A DNA stretch of 64,000 nucleotides from Lycium barbarum (taxonomy: Eukaryota > Streptophyta > Magnoliopsida > Solanales > Solanaceae), in the NCBI RefSeq assembly GCF_019175385.1, contig NC_083341.1, forward strand, positions 16,810,203-16,874,202, given 5' to 3'. Position numbers and translations under genes: made by a program. The notes under the pieces were generated by a model. The model saw nothing but the letters and a program-made list of their open reading frames with translations. It had not been told where the DNA came from and ran no database searches. Below are positions 22,826 through 33,500 of the stretch, piece by piece (position 1 is the first letter of the stretch; every line of letters begins with the position of its first letter).

Positions 22826-24958
22826 TCAAACTTCGTGAGCAGGCAAAGGATTGTTGACCACATTGGGCTTAGCTTCCGCGAGCTGGACTACTCCTTCCTT
22901 AATCAGGGCTTCGATTTTGTTTTTAAGCCCATAACAATCTTCAGTGGCGTGCCCAACAACTCCAGAGTGGTATGCACATCGTTTGGAACCATCAAACCAT
23001 TTTGGGATAGGCTCGGGAATTTTTCCCTCGATCGGTTGTATTATGCCTGCTGCTTTCATTCTTTCGAACAATTGAGCCAAGGGTTCAGCGATCTGAGTGT
23101 AATTACGGGTGTTTTTGGTGTCAGGGTTTGGACGGGCTCTAGGTATAGTATGTGGTCGATTTTGGTAAGCTGGAGCTTGGTTGGGTTTATACGGACGTGG
23201 GTTTTGATGTGGAGGTGCTCGGGGTTGGTAGTAGTTTGCTTGGGCGTTGTAGACAGGGTAAGGAGATAGTGGAGCTTGGTAGGGTTCAGGGTAGTGGTAA
23301 GGGTAGAAAGGTTGTTGTAGGTGGTTAAAGTATGGAATGGCTTGGCTCGGCTCATGCCCTCGGGCGTTCATGACTGCAGCGACATCTTCTTTCTTCTTTT
23401 TAACCCCGTTGATAGAACCAGATTGAATAGCTTTGTTTATTGCTTGTAAAGAAATAAGATCCTGAATTTTCCCGGATTTGATTCCTTCTTCTAAGGCTTC
23501 TCCCATTCGGACAACTTCTGTGAATTTTTGTCCCATCATACCTATCATTTTCTCATAAAATATGCCAGCCTGGCATTCAATGAAGGTAGCAGTCATTTCC
23601 CTATCATCCATCGGAGGTTGAACCCTGGCCGCTTCTGACCTCCAACGTAATGCATACTCGCGGAATGTCTCAGTTGATTTCTTGGTTAACTTAGTCATGT
23701 AGACTCTATCTGGCGTGATATCGGTGTTAAAACTGAATTTGTCCATAAAGTCTTGCGCCATGTCACTCCAACCACGCCATTTACGAACGTCCTGTTGTGT
23801 ATACCAAGTAAGTGCTTTGCCAGATAAGCTTCTTATGAAGAGCTTCATCCTTATGTTCTGGTCTCTGCCCACTCCAACCAGTTTGTCACAATAAGCCCTT
23901 AAGTGTGTATGAGGGTCGCCTGTTCCATTGAATGTATCAAATTTCGGCGGTTTGTAGCCTACGGGTAAATCGACGTCAGGTTGAACACAGAGATCTTCGT
24001 ATTCTACACTCTTGGTTCCCCTAGCAACTTGAAGGTTTCTCATTGCTTCTTTGAGACTGTGGATCTCTTTTAGCAATATGTTATCTGCCCCTGCCTTTGC
24101 ATCCTTTTCCATTTCCTCGTATTGATCTACCTCGGGTTGGAACCTGACTGTTACTGGGTTGGTAAAGGCTTGTGTTTCTGTGGCATATACCGGAGGAACA
24201 TATTGTGCATTTGGGGTGACAAAGTGTGCCCCGTGCATATGCTGGGTTGGATAAGTTTGGACGATGGGGGTGTTTTGGACAAGAGGTGGTGTGTTGTAAT
24301 TGGTGTTTATAGGTGGTTGATTCGGTGGGTTTAGAGGAGTAGTTGTAGGTGGTGGGTTAGTGTTGGTGGATAAAGGAATGTAAGTAGTATGACCTAGTGA
24401 TTGATTTGGTGGGTTGACGGGTGGTGGATTAGGAGTAGCATAGGCAGTGTAGATGGGTGGTTGACTTTGTGGAGGAGTATAGTTAGTGTAAGTGGGTGGT
24501 TGACTTTGTGGAGAAGTATAGGCGGATGATGGATTTTGTGGATTTGCGGGAGTGATCGGAGGTAAGTTGTTGTTGGTAGGTGCATTGTTTTGGGGAGGAA
24601 AATGCTCAGCAACTGGGGATTCGAGTGATGGGAAACGAGGTGGGTCTGGTGCAGTATTTCTAGGTTCAGGAGGTGAATTTTGGAGCGTGATGGATAAATT
24701 GGTCAAGTCCCTAACCCGATTTAGTTCTCCACGTAGATTCTCAATTTCTTGAGTCAGGCGGGCGATATGTTCATCCCGTTGAATAGTAGTTCCGTGTTCG
24801 AAAGTCTCGGGCGGATCGATAGAGGTCACGATGTTTTCTACACCAGTTGGAATAGATGTGGCCGGATCAGACATAGTAATTTCATTTCCTTGGACAACCC
24901 AACTACGTTCAGGTAACGATGACGTCTTTGACCTCGTGATGTAAGGATGGTCGGCCAT
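22826..24958 (-). CDS. Gag polyprotein of the gag-only retrotransposon (710 aa)
   Basis: This is the only long open frame in the window. The start MADHPYITRSK follows about 1.1 kb of leader and is the first Met of the frame. Residues 62-87 look like a short coiled coil (HIARLTQEIENLRGELNRVR). Residues 95-265 are Pro/Asn/Gln-rich with repeated PPNQPP and QSQPP words. A retrotrans_gag domain (Pfam PF03732 type) spans about 335-500: KPPKFDTFNGTGDPHTHL, SLSGKALTWY, FMDKFSF and TFREYALRWR are its conserved signatures. Residues 661-675 contain CAYHSGVVGHATEDC, a CHHC knuckle-like motif. The product would form the capsid. It stops at PAHEV with no protease or RT after it. Related Ogre/Tat elements usually continue into pol, so either pol was lost or this is a gag-only lineage. 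Purifying constraint is possible but untested. Confidence 0.9.
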   Translation of the reverse strand: MADHPYITRSKTSSLPERSWVVQGNEITMSDPATSIPTGVENIVTSIDPPETFEHGTTIQRDEHIARLTQEIENLRGELNRVRDLTNLSITLQNSPPEPRNTAPDPPRFPSLESPVAEHFPPQNNAPTNNNLPPITPANPQNPSSAYTSPQSQPPTYTNYTPPQSQPPIYTAYATPNPPPVNPPNQSLGHTTYIPLSTNTNPPPTTTPLNPPNQPPINTNYNTPPLVQNTPIVQTYPTQHMHGAHFVTPNAQYVPPVYATETQAFTNPVTVRFQPEVDQYEEMEKDAKAGADNILLKEIHSLKEAMRNLQVARGTKSVEYEDLCVQPDVDLPVGYKPPKFDTFNGTGDPHTHLRAYCDKLVGVGRDQNIRMKLFIRSLSGKALTWYTQQDVRKWRGWSDMAQDFMDKFSFNTDITPDRVYMTKLTKKSTETFREYALRWRSEAARVQPPMDDREMTATFIECQAGIFYEKMIGMMGQKFTEVVRMGEALEEGIKSGKIQDLISLQAINKAIQSGSINGVKKKKEDVAAVMNARGHEPSQAIPYFNHLQQPFYPYHYPEPYQAPLSPYPVYNAQANYYQPRAPPHQNPRPYKPNQAPAYQNRPHTIPRARPNPDTKNTRNYTQIAEPLAQLFERMKAAGIIQPIEGKIPEPIPKWFDGSKRCAYHSGVVGHATEDCYGLKNKIEALIKEGVVQLAEAKPNVVNNPLPAHEV

Positions 24959-26078
24959 CGAGTGTCAACACGAATCAACTCTCTGTTTGGGAATAAGATA
25001 AAATAGACATACAGTATAAACGATGTTAATTTCATGGACATATCTAGGTAAAGTCATGGTCACGCAAAGTCGAGTAAGGCATGTAGCAAATAATTCATCA
25101 AACAGAGTCAAACAAATTGTCAAACAGATGTAAACGATTATATTAAAAGATAATAACGCGTCCTAATATGCATTTGACCTCTTTGTGCCAGAGGTGGGCC
25201 TAACGTTGTTTGAAGGGTAAAGTGTGCCATAATATGTCATCCTGTTGCTTTGATTAATTAAACAGATTCTATTTCCCCAAAATAAAGTACAAAAAATTGT
25301 GTAACATTTATTACATATCAAATGAATACAACATGAAGTGTTTCCTAATCTGAGTAAAGTAAATACAATTCCCTATGTCTAACTTCTAGCTCCGTTTTTT
25401 ATGTCCTTGATCTTCGTCATTTGTTGTACTCCAATGTAAATCCATACCTGTCATAGAAACATTAATCATCCCCTCCTTCCTAAAGTTTAATTAATTAGAG
25501 CAAATAGTCAATATTTAGGCACGATTATCCTTCAAACATGCACATAGAGTGTGATTGGTGTCACTCGGGGTCGTGAACCCGCTTGGACGTTTGGGTAAAG
25601 TCATCTAATGGGCTTAATACACCAAGGGTATTAAACCTCCTAGGATATGAAATGTATACTTTTAATAAAAGGTGTTGGTTTAGCTCTATCCTAGGCTGAC
25701 TAGGAGTGGGTTTACTAGACGCAAGGTTCCCGAGCGGACAACTCGAGTGAGAAGGCTACGCGGTCACCGTTATTCGGACACCCCGCGCATACGCCAACTC
25801 TCCTAAAAATTGAAATTTTGAAAGAGATTTGCGGGTGCGCAAAACACACCTCGCGTGTACGTGTGATAGTGTGAATTTTCCAGAAGTGGAGGAAGTATGA
25901 ACGGAATGACAGTTTTATCAAAGCAAGTAACACATAAACAATTTATATCAAACAAACAGTTTATATCAAACAAACAATTAATAGCATGTAAAAACAGTTA
26001 AAAAATAAATAAAGTAATTAAAATAAGCACACAAAGCCTATTTAAAATAAGTCCGTTATGGTTAGAACCTAAGTGTGA
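24959..26078 (-). other. Leader between PBS and gag of the gag-only element
   Basis: About 1.1 kb with no long frame, lying between the PBS and the gag start. Such long leaders are common in Ogre-type elements. One stretch (25560-25800) is GC-richer than the rest. I see no splice sites that I would defend. Confidence 0.6.
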
Positions 26079-26098
26079 GTCCCCAGCAGAGTCGCCAA
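26079..26098 (-). other. Primer-binding site of the gag-only element
   Basis: Read on the minus strand: TGGCGACTCTGCTGGGGAC, two or three bases after the LTR end at 26101. This is the PBS type known from Ogre/Tat elements (complementary to the 3' end of a tRNA-Arg, from family knowledge). It fixes the orientation of the element. Confidence 0.85.
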
Positions 26099-29000
26099 GC
26101 TGTCATACCCGATTTTAACCGGGTTAAAGTAGAGGTATGACGTATTGGAGATTCCTGTTTTTGTTGTTTTTAAGGAGTCGCCACCGAATTATTTATGGTG
26201 AATTAGGACACCTAAAGTTTATTAAAGGTATGTTTAAAGTTAACTCTGTTTAAAGTCTGCGAAATTTAAGATTCTAGGTAAGGGTTCAATTAGTCTAAAG
26301 GGAAGGTATTAGGCACCCTTTAAGACCCATTAACAATGGTTAACCGACCGGACTTAAAATTAATTAGGCTAAATGTAAATATAGTATTATAGAAAAAAAG
26401 GAAAGTAATTTTGTAAGTATGGCTAAAGTTATAGATAAATATGTAAGAATGCTATTTAAAATAGAACTTGTAAAATAATAATAATTTGTATAAAAAAAGA
26501 GTACTTTTAATGCTATTTTGAAATACGACTTATAAATGTTATTAAAATTTTAAAACGAAAGTATAATACTTGTGGAAAAGTAATAATCGCATAAAAGAGT
26601 TTTAGTCAAAAATAAACTAAAAGAAAGCGGGACATGTAATGTTTACATATGGAGGAAATGACTAAAAATTTAAAAAAGTTATTTAATAAAGTTTTAAAGG
26701 TTATCTTAGACAAATATGTATTTCAAGTGTTGGAAGGAATTAAAGTGGAAAGTTATCCGTTGAAACTAATTTATCTTTTTATTTCTTAGAATAAGCTGAG
26801 TTAGTGTAAAACTTCTAAAATAGTAAGTATAATTTGGTTTCCTTAGTCAAAAAAAAATAAATATATATATATAGCCATGATACTTTGAAAATCAATTATT
26901 CTAAAAGATAAATATTATGGATAATAAATAATTTCGACATAAACTAATGAAGCTAATTGTTAGTTTTCTCTTTGAATTAACTACTCATTATTAAACTAAA
27001 CTTCACTAATTTGCTAAAGTTCATCTAAATTAACAAACAAAATGTTGGCCACACAATACACATTAAATGCGCACGAAATAAAATAGAGGAATAGATTGTA
27101 ATGTAAATGAGCTCAGCCCATTTAGGAAGATTGATATCCGCTACTGTTTGGCTTCTACCCAGATTTTATTTTTTTCTCTTGTTTGGCTGCGGATTGGGCT
27201 GACATAGGAGGAGTTACGTTGGGCTTTTTAGCCCACCGCCAGACACGGAAGGAGACGAATCACCTCGGACTCATATGCGGTGTTCATGCAAAAAAAAAAG
27301 TGGAAAGAACAGGATTAGTGTATAACCGATAAATAAAATTAAACGTACAATGTAAATTCGAGACAGGCCAAAATCTTATCCAGACGATCAAAGAAACAAA
27401 ATAAAAAAAAGAGTAGTTTCCCGCTACTGGTTCTAAAAAAAATCTGAATACAGAACAAGGAAATCAGATATTTGCAGCATAGAGAAGGCAACACCAATCC
27501 GCATGTACTCAAGTCAAAGGAATGCAATTGAACATCCATGTTTTACTAGTCTAGCATTTGAACTTTCCAAAATTCAACCCACGATTTTATGGCACAATAT
27601 AACAGTAACAGTGTATCAACCATGAACAACAATCTTTTCTTAAAATTGGCATCAAAACAAAGAATCAATCCAGCTAATTATAACAAATACTTGCTGCAAA
27701 TTTGCAGCAGTCCAATTAAACTAGAAGGCAGTATTTTCAGCCAATGGTACTTACCACAATTAACATATGCAACTGTATTGAAAGCACATATTAGGAAAAT
27801 AATTCGGGAAGAGTAGATAGGACGATACTTATCTTTCAAGTTTTGGAAAGAAGGCTTCAGAAATTTACAAGGGCGTAGATGCCAAACTAATTTCTGATTG
27901 ATTTATTTACTATAACGATTCAAACTAGAAGACAGGACAGAGGCTAAAATACTTCAACGTGTGATTTGAACTAAAGCAATGAACATAGAATGACGATTTA
28001 AATCGATGGTCAAGTAGGGAGATGCTGGATACTTATTTTCGACAATGCCGACACACAATAGTAGTTAAAATGAAACTAACAGTACGTCCATGACAGCTTT
28101 AAGAAGACAAACTATACGCAGAACTACACATAACTGATGCCAAACAGCTTTGACCTTCCCATGACTTGTAACTAAATGACAGCCACTCAAGAGTTTACGA
28201 TGAAACTACCTAAGCCGAATGCCATGCATCTTAAGTTATCTGGAAAATCAGCAGGAGAATAGGGAGGGGACAAGCAAGAAAAGTGAAAGAAATGCTAAAT
28301 GAATTCGTGTTTCATATTGAACTTAGTGATAAAGTATTCTGGTTCTCCCAGTTTATAAGCATGATAACATACATGTTTTAACTCAATTTTAATTACATCA
28401 TTTGGACAAGACAAAGGCTAGGTGGTTTATGCCTTATTACCATTTTCAAACATTAACATGAAGCACAAAGTGGACATAGTTCCATTAACATGAAGTGCAA
28501 AATGGACATAATTCCCATATGATGAACCAACACAGATTTTTCTATCATTATCTGTTTCATAAGTCTAGTAACCATATACTCATACTTGAATCGTTGATCA
28601 GACTACACACACTAATGAACCACCAAATGAGGAACCATATAATCATTTCGTTAAACATGTAGTACAACAGTTAAGCAAGATTCAAACTGTAAATACATGG
28701 ACAGCATCTATACGCACATGGTTGAACAACACTCAAACCAAACTACAATTTCTGACCTAAAACAGGGCCAGCACTTAGCACATAAGACTCAGATGTTTAG
28801 TCCTAAGTAAGCTACTGAAGAGAAAAAAAAATCAAAACAAGTGTAAAACAGTTCGAACAACATTTAGGCACAAGCCAGACCATAAATCACCAAGAAAGGA
28901 TCAGATGCATGCATAGATAAAGACTAGTCATTTGTATTTTAAGGCAGTTTTATGTTTTAATCTTATTTAAGAGCAAAGTGGAGGCTTATCAAGGAGTTAA

Positions 29001-30466
29001 CACCAATAATGACATTGCATCCATGGTTGTAAGTTCAAGAGGAGCATGAAACTAGTTGAAATGGACTAATGTGGTCACTGAAGGCTCAATTTGTATAAAA
29101 CTGTCACATAATGAAATTAGGCCTAGAAAATAAACAAGCAGACATAATGTGATGCTACCATTAGGATACACTAAGCAAACACATGCTAGGTCACAATAAA
29201 ACTGAACAGATTCAAGGTTGTACAACATCTGACCCAAACATGCTTCATTATATATATAGGACAAACAACTTCAATTAAGCAGGTTCAACAGAGTTATTTA
29301 AGAAAATAAATCTCTGTAACCAAGGTATGCCAACAGATTTTAACAATACACTCACTGAGCGGAATTTGAATTCACAGACTATCAACGAATGACTAACATA
29401 GAACTTTCTGTGTCTATGAACCAAAAGGTACTAATAGAACTGAGCATAGAACATAAACCATAGACCAAATCAAATCAGTAACCAACATCGACATACCATA
29501 TAATCATTTTATCGTATCTAACCAAGTAAATTACATTCGTGACAGGGTATATTGTTGAACAAATAGAGTAAGAGAGAGACAGCGCTGGCCTGTTTTAAAT
29601 CGTATACATGATATACCTAAGATATACACACTATAGTGTGTATATCAGACGTATATCGAATATATACCTTCGCCTTATCTTGATAGCTCATTGTATACCA
29701 TATGTATATTTGGCTCTAAGTGGGTTCTAAGTTTTGGGAAAAACATCCAAATTACAGTATACCTCTTTCAAATTCATTTTTGGCGATTAACGTTTTATCC
29801 TAACAGCTGTTGACACCTAATTTTGGCTCGACGTGCTTAAAATTAATGTTTTTGGGGGCCCTGATTCGTTAAAGAGCACGAAATACATTTTTTACACATT
29901 TTTTACATTTTTTCAACAATTTATTGATGATTATCCTTATTTTAGAAATTTTCTCAATTTATTGTCATTTTGTTTTCAAGAATCATTATTTTGCACATGT
30001 ACAGCGTAATACTACCATTTTTTATGCAATTAATAATTGTTTCTTAATTTCATAGCAATACATTTTCATATCATAGACATTAATGTTTATATTTTATACT
30101 TGCGTTATTATTTATACATGTATTAATTAACTATATTTTAGTACAGTCTGACAGTGCAGAGAAAATCAGAGTAATTAATTTTTTTAACGCAGAGTAAAAT
30201 CCGATCAAGTCAAGGTTCCATCATTTTTTTTTAAAAGGGATTAAGGTAAATATTGAGGAGACAAAAGGGTGCAATCTTCTATTCTTTGGACAAAACAGGG
30301 GCCATTTTGCATTATAAGAAAAGGGAGGGGTATTCATCTTCTACATAATACACACACACACACTTAATTTTCAGATTTTTTTTAACTCTCTTCCAACAAA
30401 ATCAAACCCTAAACACTTTCCCTCTCATTTTTTTCCCACAGCCGCCGCCGCCTCCCCCGCCTCCCC

Positions 30467-30489
30467 CGCCGGAGCTCGAAGCTCCGGCG
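30467..30489. other. Perfect 9-bp GC-rich hairpin
   Basis: GCCGGAGCT-CGA-AGCTCCGGC at 30468-30488 is a perfect stem with a three-base loop. It follows a run of CCGCCG/CCTCCCCCG words (30441-30467) in an otherwise AT-rich LTR. It may come from the captured host gene leader or be part of the LTR. Confidence 0.5.
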
Positions 30490-30616
30490 ACGCACCCCAA
30501 ACAACCCCGCACCTCCTTCGTCGTCTCCCTCTACTCCCTCCGCCTCATCTCACTCCATAACTCCTCTCTTCCTCTAATCTTAGTACTCTTAATTATTTTT
30601 GTTATAGAAACCAGCA

Positions 30617-30760
30617 ATGGCTGCCCATTTGATTTTGAAACTCTTTCTTGTAATTTCTTTCTTTAATGTGTGCTTTGCTTCAAGAAAGCTCAATGCTTTA
30701 GTCCAATATCAGCTCTAGCAGTACCATAAAGACCCACTAAAGGATCCAGTACGACATGAA
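30617..30760 (+). pseudogene. EXORDIUM-like protein N-terminal fragment in the solo LTR
   Basis: From ATG at 30617 the frame reads MAAHLILKLFLVISFFNVCF, then ASRKLNALVQYQL, then an in-frame TAG at 30716-30718, then QYHKDPLKDP. The first 21 residues form a hydrophobic signal peptide. The following RKLNALVQ...QYHK is the conserved start of plant EXORDIUM/PHI-1 proteins (secreted, brassinosteroid-responsive cell-wall proteins of about 310 aa). Only about 45 codons are present, and the rest of the gene is absent. The identification rests on recalled family sequence, not a search. The most likely reading is a host gene 5' end captured by the retrotransposon. Confidence 0.6.
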
Positions 30761-33500
30761 AATTGGGAAGAAGGAAAAATGGCGGCGCATAATTTGAGTT
30801 TTTTTTTTTTGTATGGATCCACTACTTTTTTTTCTTGGGTTTTCTTTTTCTCTTGTTGTTCTTGTATAATTGTAATCTTCATCTGAGGTTACTCTCTCGT
30901 ATCAGCATTTCTCTTTTGAAATTATTCCTATTTCTTTATGTACATGTTAACTTAGAGTTAACGAATATTATGAATTTTTTTTTAGCTTTCCAGCATTTTT
31001 ATTTTTTCTTGCTCTGTTTTTCTGGAAAAATTTGGCATTTGCTATGCCTTGATTGAGACGTGAGGTGTTGTTTCATAGTGTTTGGTAGCCGCCGCCTTAT
31101 TTAGAATTTACGAAGTTGGAGCTGTGTTTTATTATTGTTGTTTTTGTGTAAAGAATATTTGATTATTTTGTTGTTGATTCTATCTTTTTGTTTGTGTTTT
31201 AGTTCCTCATCAAATGGCCGATGAAGAAATTTCCGTCGATTTCCAAGGCCTTTCATGTACAAAGACGGGTTTTTATTTTAAGTTTATTCATTATTTCTTT
31301 AATTCATCCGATAGTTATTTATTTTCTTACTAACTTTTTTATTAAGTCTCACGCAGGTATCCGGAGTTACTTTTTGAAGATGGCACTCAAAGGAAGTTCA
31401 AATAGCTTCTTAAATTCTTTGTTTATATTTTCTTTTACATTCTTAAATTATGCAAGCATAAAATATAGTGAAACTTTACTTTTTAGGGTGTAGGTTGGTT
31501 GTATTTATTTATGATCTGCTTAGGTGATTTAAATTTTATTTGTTTTAGACAAATTAATTTTAGGCAGTTGTTATTTTTGTAGCTAATATTCTTATAGTTA
31601 TCATGTTTCGCTAGAGTTTTAATTCAATAGCTTAGCACACTTAAGTGAATAAATAGGGTGATTTGCCTCAATATTTAGGCTTTAGAATGTACTCTCATAA
31701 TTAATTGATTAGACGTACATACTTAACAAGTTAAATTAGTTAACTCACTTCGAGTGCAAAATAATTTCATGTCCATTTTCTTTTTATACCTTTGTCACAT
31801 ACCCAAGTTTCTAAGTTGCACATAACCTTTTTTTAAAAAAGTAATTATTATATCACATATGTAAAAAATACATATTGCACGATTATTTATGTGAATAGTC
31901 ATATTAGTTATTCTTTAGTCTAAATTCTACTAATTTTTGTAAGTAATAATCAAGCCTTTTTACACATCCCTCGAATAGTTAAATTGGTCCAGTCGGGAAC
32001 CACATTTGTGGATTCTGAAGGATGCCTAACACCTTCCCTTCGGAATAATTTGAACCCTTACCTAGAATCTCATTTATTTTCGTAGACCATGTTAAGCTGC
32101 ATATATTAATAATTTATAGGTACCCTAGTATACCTTAAATGCTAGGTGGCGACTCTGTACATAATTAATTATTTCAGAGCTCCATAAGTTGTGCTTTGTT
32201 TAGCCTTGGTAAATATGAGGTGCAACAACAGCTCCCAAAATATCAGAAAATAATATGACGACAAAGAAACTACATAACATAAAAATAGCAGAACCAGCTA
32301 AAAATTTAACCAAAGCAGAAAATTAAAGACTCGAAGTAATAAAGGTATCGAAGTTTACCTGTTTTGTGCGCAATGAACTGGGGCGTCGACAGCGAATCTA
32401 CTCGAACACGACGAGCTCGAAATCGATTAAAGTAACCAACGTTTTGAACAGTAAAACGAAAGGAAAATGGAGCAATTGTTCGTTGTCTTTGTTGATTAAA
32501 ATTTATGTTTTGTAGGGAATTTTTTGGTTCTAAATATTCTCTTGATTCGGGCTTCTTATCCCTAAGAATAAACCATTCAAACCCTAGAAATCCCCCTTTT
32601 TAATTGAGTAATCCTTCTTCATTTATAGATTGAAGAGAGAGAGGAGCGTATGAAAGAGGAGACAGGCGTGGGGGACAAAGTGAAGTGGTGTGATGGTGTC
32701 GGAGCAGTGAGGGAGACAAGGAGAGGTGTGTGGAACGTGAGGGGCAGTGAGAAGTGGAGAGGCAGAGAGCGTGAGGAATGGCAGGGCGAAGTGGAGAGAA
32801 CGTGGGTGTGGGGTGGAAGAGAGATGGAGAAGATGACAAAGAAGAGGGAAAAAGGAGGAAGAGAGAGACGAGAGAAGGCGGAGGAGACGAGAGCGGGAAA
32901 GGGGAAAGGTTAGGGGTGTGCGGCGGTGGAATCAGAAAAAGAGAAAAGAAAAAGAGGGAGAGAAATTAGGTTAAAGGGGAAGGGGAAACGGGTTGGACCG
33001 GGTCAAAGGAGTAATGGGCTGGATCGGGTAAGGTATGGGCTGGTCTATTAATTTAAATATGGGCTGATATAAATGTGGGTTGGGTATTAAAATGTAGGTT
33101 GTTTATTTGGGTAGGGAAATAATATTGTATTTGTATTTTAAGCCATTAATTTGCTGAAAATTGTTAGCTATTCCTCCGCTATTTAATTATTTTCGGGCTT
33201 CTGATTTAATGCCCGGTATAATATATATTATGTAAAGACAATAAATAATTAATATGTAAAAAATAGATATTTTATAAAGTGTTGTCTTGTAATTAATTTA
33301 ACGAATCCGAACCTGAAACGAAAACGATGACTAGCTGTTCAAAATTTGTGGTAAAGTAATGCTCATAATGTTGAAAAATAAAAGTAATGATATTAATAGT
33401 AGTAGTAATAAAATATTGTGACAATAAAGTATTTAGCTCGTTAGTAAATTTAGAAACCCGAGTAAATTAAATAAAAGAGGGACAAAATTGGGTGTCAACA

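Larger units (their letters stand above)
29808..32227 (+). mobile_element. Solo LTR (2.4 kb) nested in the 5' LTR
   Basis: The element begins TGTTGACACCTAATTTTGGC and ends GAGGTGCAACA, flanked by ACAGC (29803-29807 and 32228-32232). The other LTR of the host element has the empty site (TTTTATCCTAACAGCTCCC near 17210-17225), so the boundaries are exact. Its start and the stretch near 32010-32075 (GATGCCTAACACCTTCCCTT, then CCTTACCTAGAATCT) resemble the gag-only LTR family, so it is a solo LTR of a related Ogre/Tat-like element in plus orientation. It lacks PBS, PPT and gag-pol. It carries an EXORDIUM-like gene fragment. Confidence 0.85.
14653..33500 (-). mobile_element. Gag-only long-LTR retrotransposon (TR-GAG / Ogre-Tat type), 18.8 kb
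   Basis: The element is flanked by GCTGG (14648-14652 and 33501-33505). On the minus strand the order is: 5' LTR 33500-26101 (interrupted by a 2.4-kb solo LTR), PBS 26098-26079, an untranslated leader of about 1.1 kb, a 710-codon gag (24958-22826), about 4.3 kb of non-coding DNA with two tandem arrays, a purine tract at 18505-18492 and the 3' LTR 18491-14653. No protease, RT, RNase H or integrase motif is visible. A gag-only element with LTRs fits the published TR-GAG class. LTR length, the PBS type and the gag family point to Ogre/Tat Ty3/gypsy relatives. The LTRs are almost identical, so the insertion is young. It would need pol from another element to move. Confidence 0.85.
26101..33500 (-). 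repeat. 5' LTR of the gag-only element (about 5.0 kb plus a nested 2.4 kb)
   Basis: On the minus strand it begins TGTTGACACCCAATTTTGTCC at 33500 and ends GGTATGACA at 26101. Without the insertion at 29808-32227 it is about 5.0 kb, and it contains the 27781-28910 block that is missing from the other LTR. This is therefore the more complete copy. Confidence 0.9.

Noticed and set aside
22541..23269. 242-codon frame on the plus strand
   Set aside because: It is the antisense shadow of the gag frame at 22826-24958 and has no motif of its own.
31221..31493. 90-codon hydrophobic frame in the solo LTR
   Set aside because: Phe/Ile/Leu-rich because of the T-rich strand. No conserved motif, and no link to the EXORDIUM-like frame.
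29808..32227. Complete small retrotransposon (TRIM or LARD)
   Set aside because: No internal PBS, PPT or direct repeats at the two ends. A solo LTR explains the TG...CA ends and the 5-bp TSD better.
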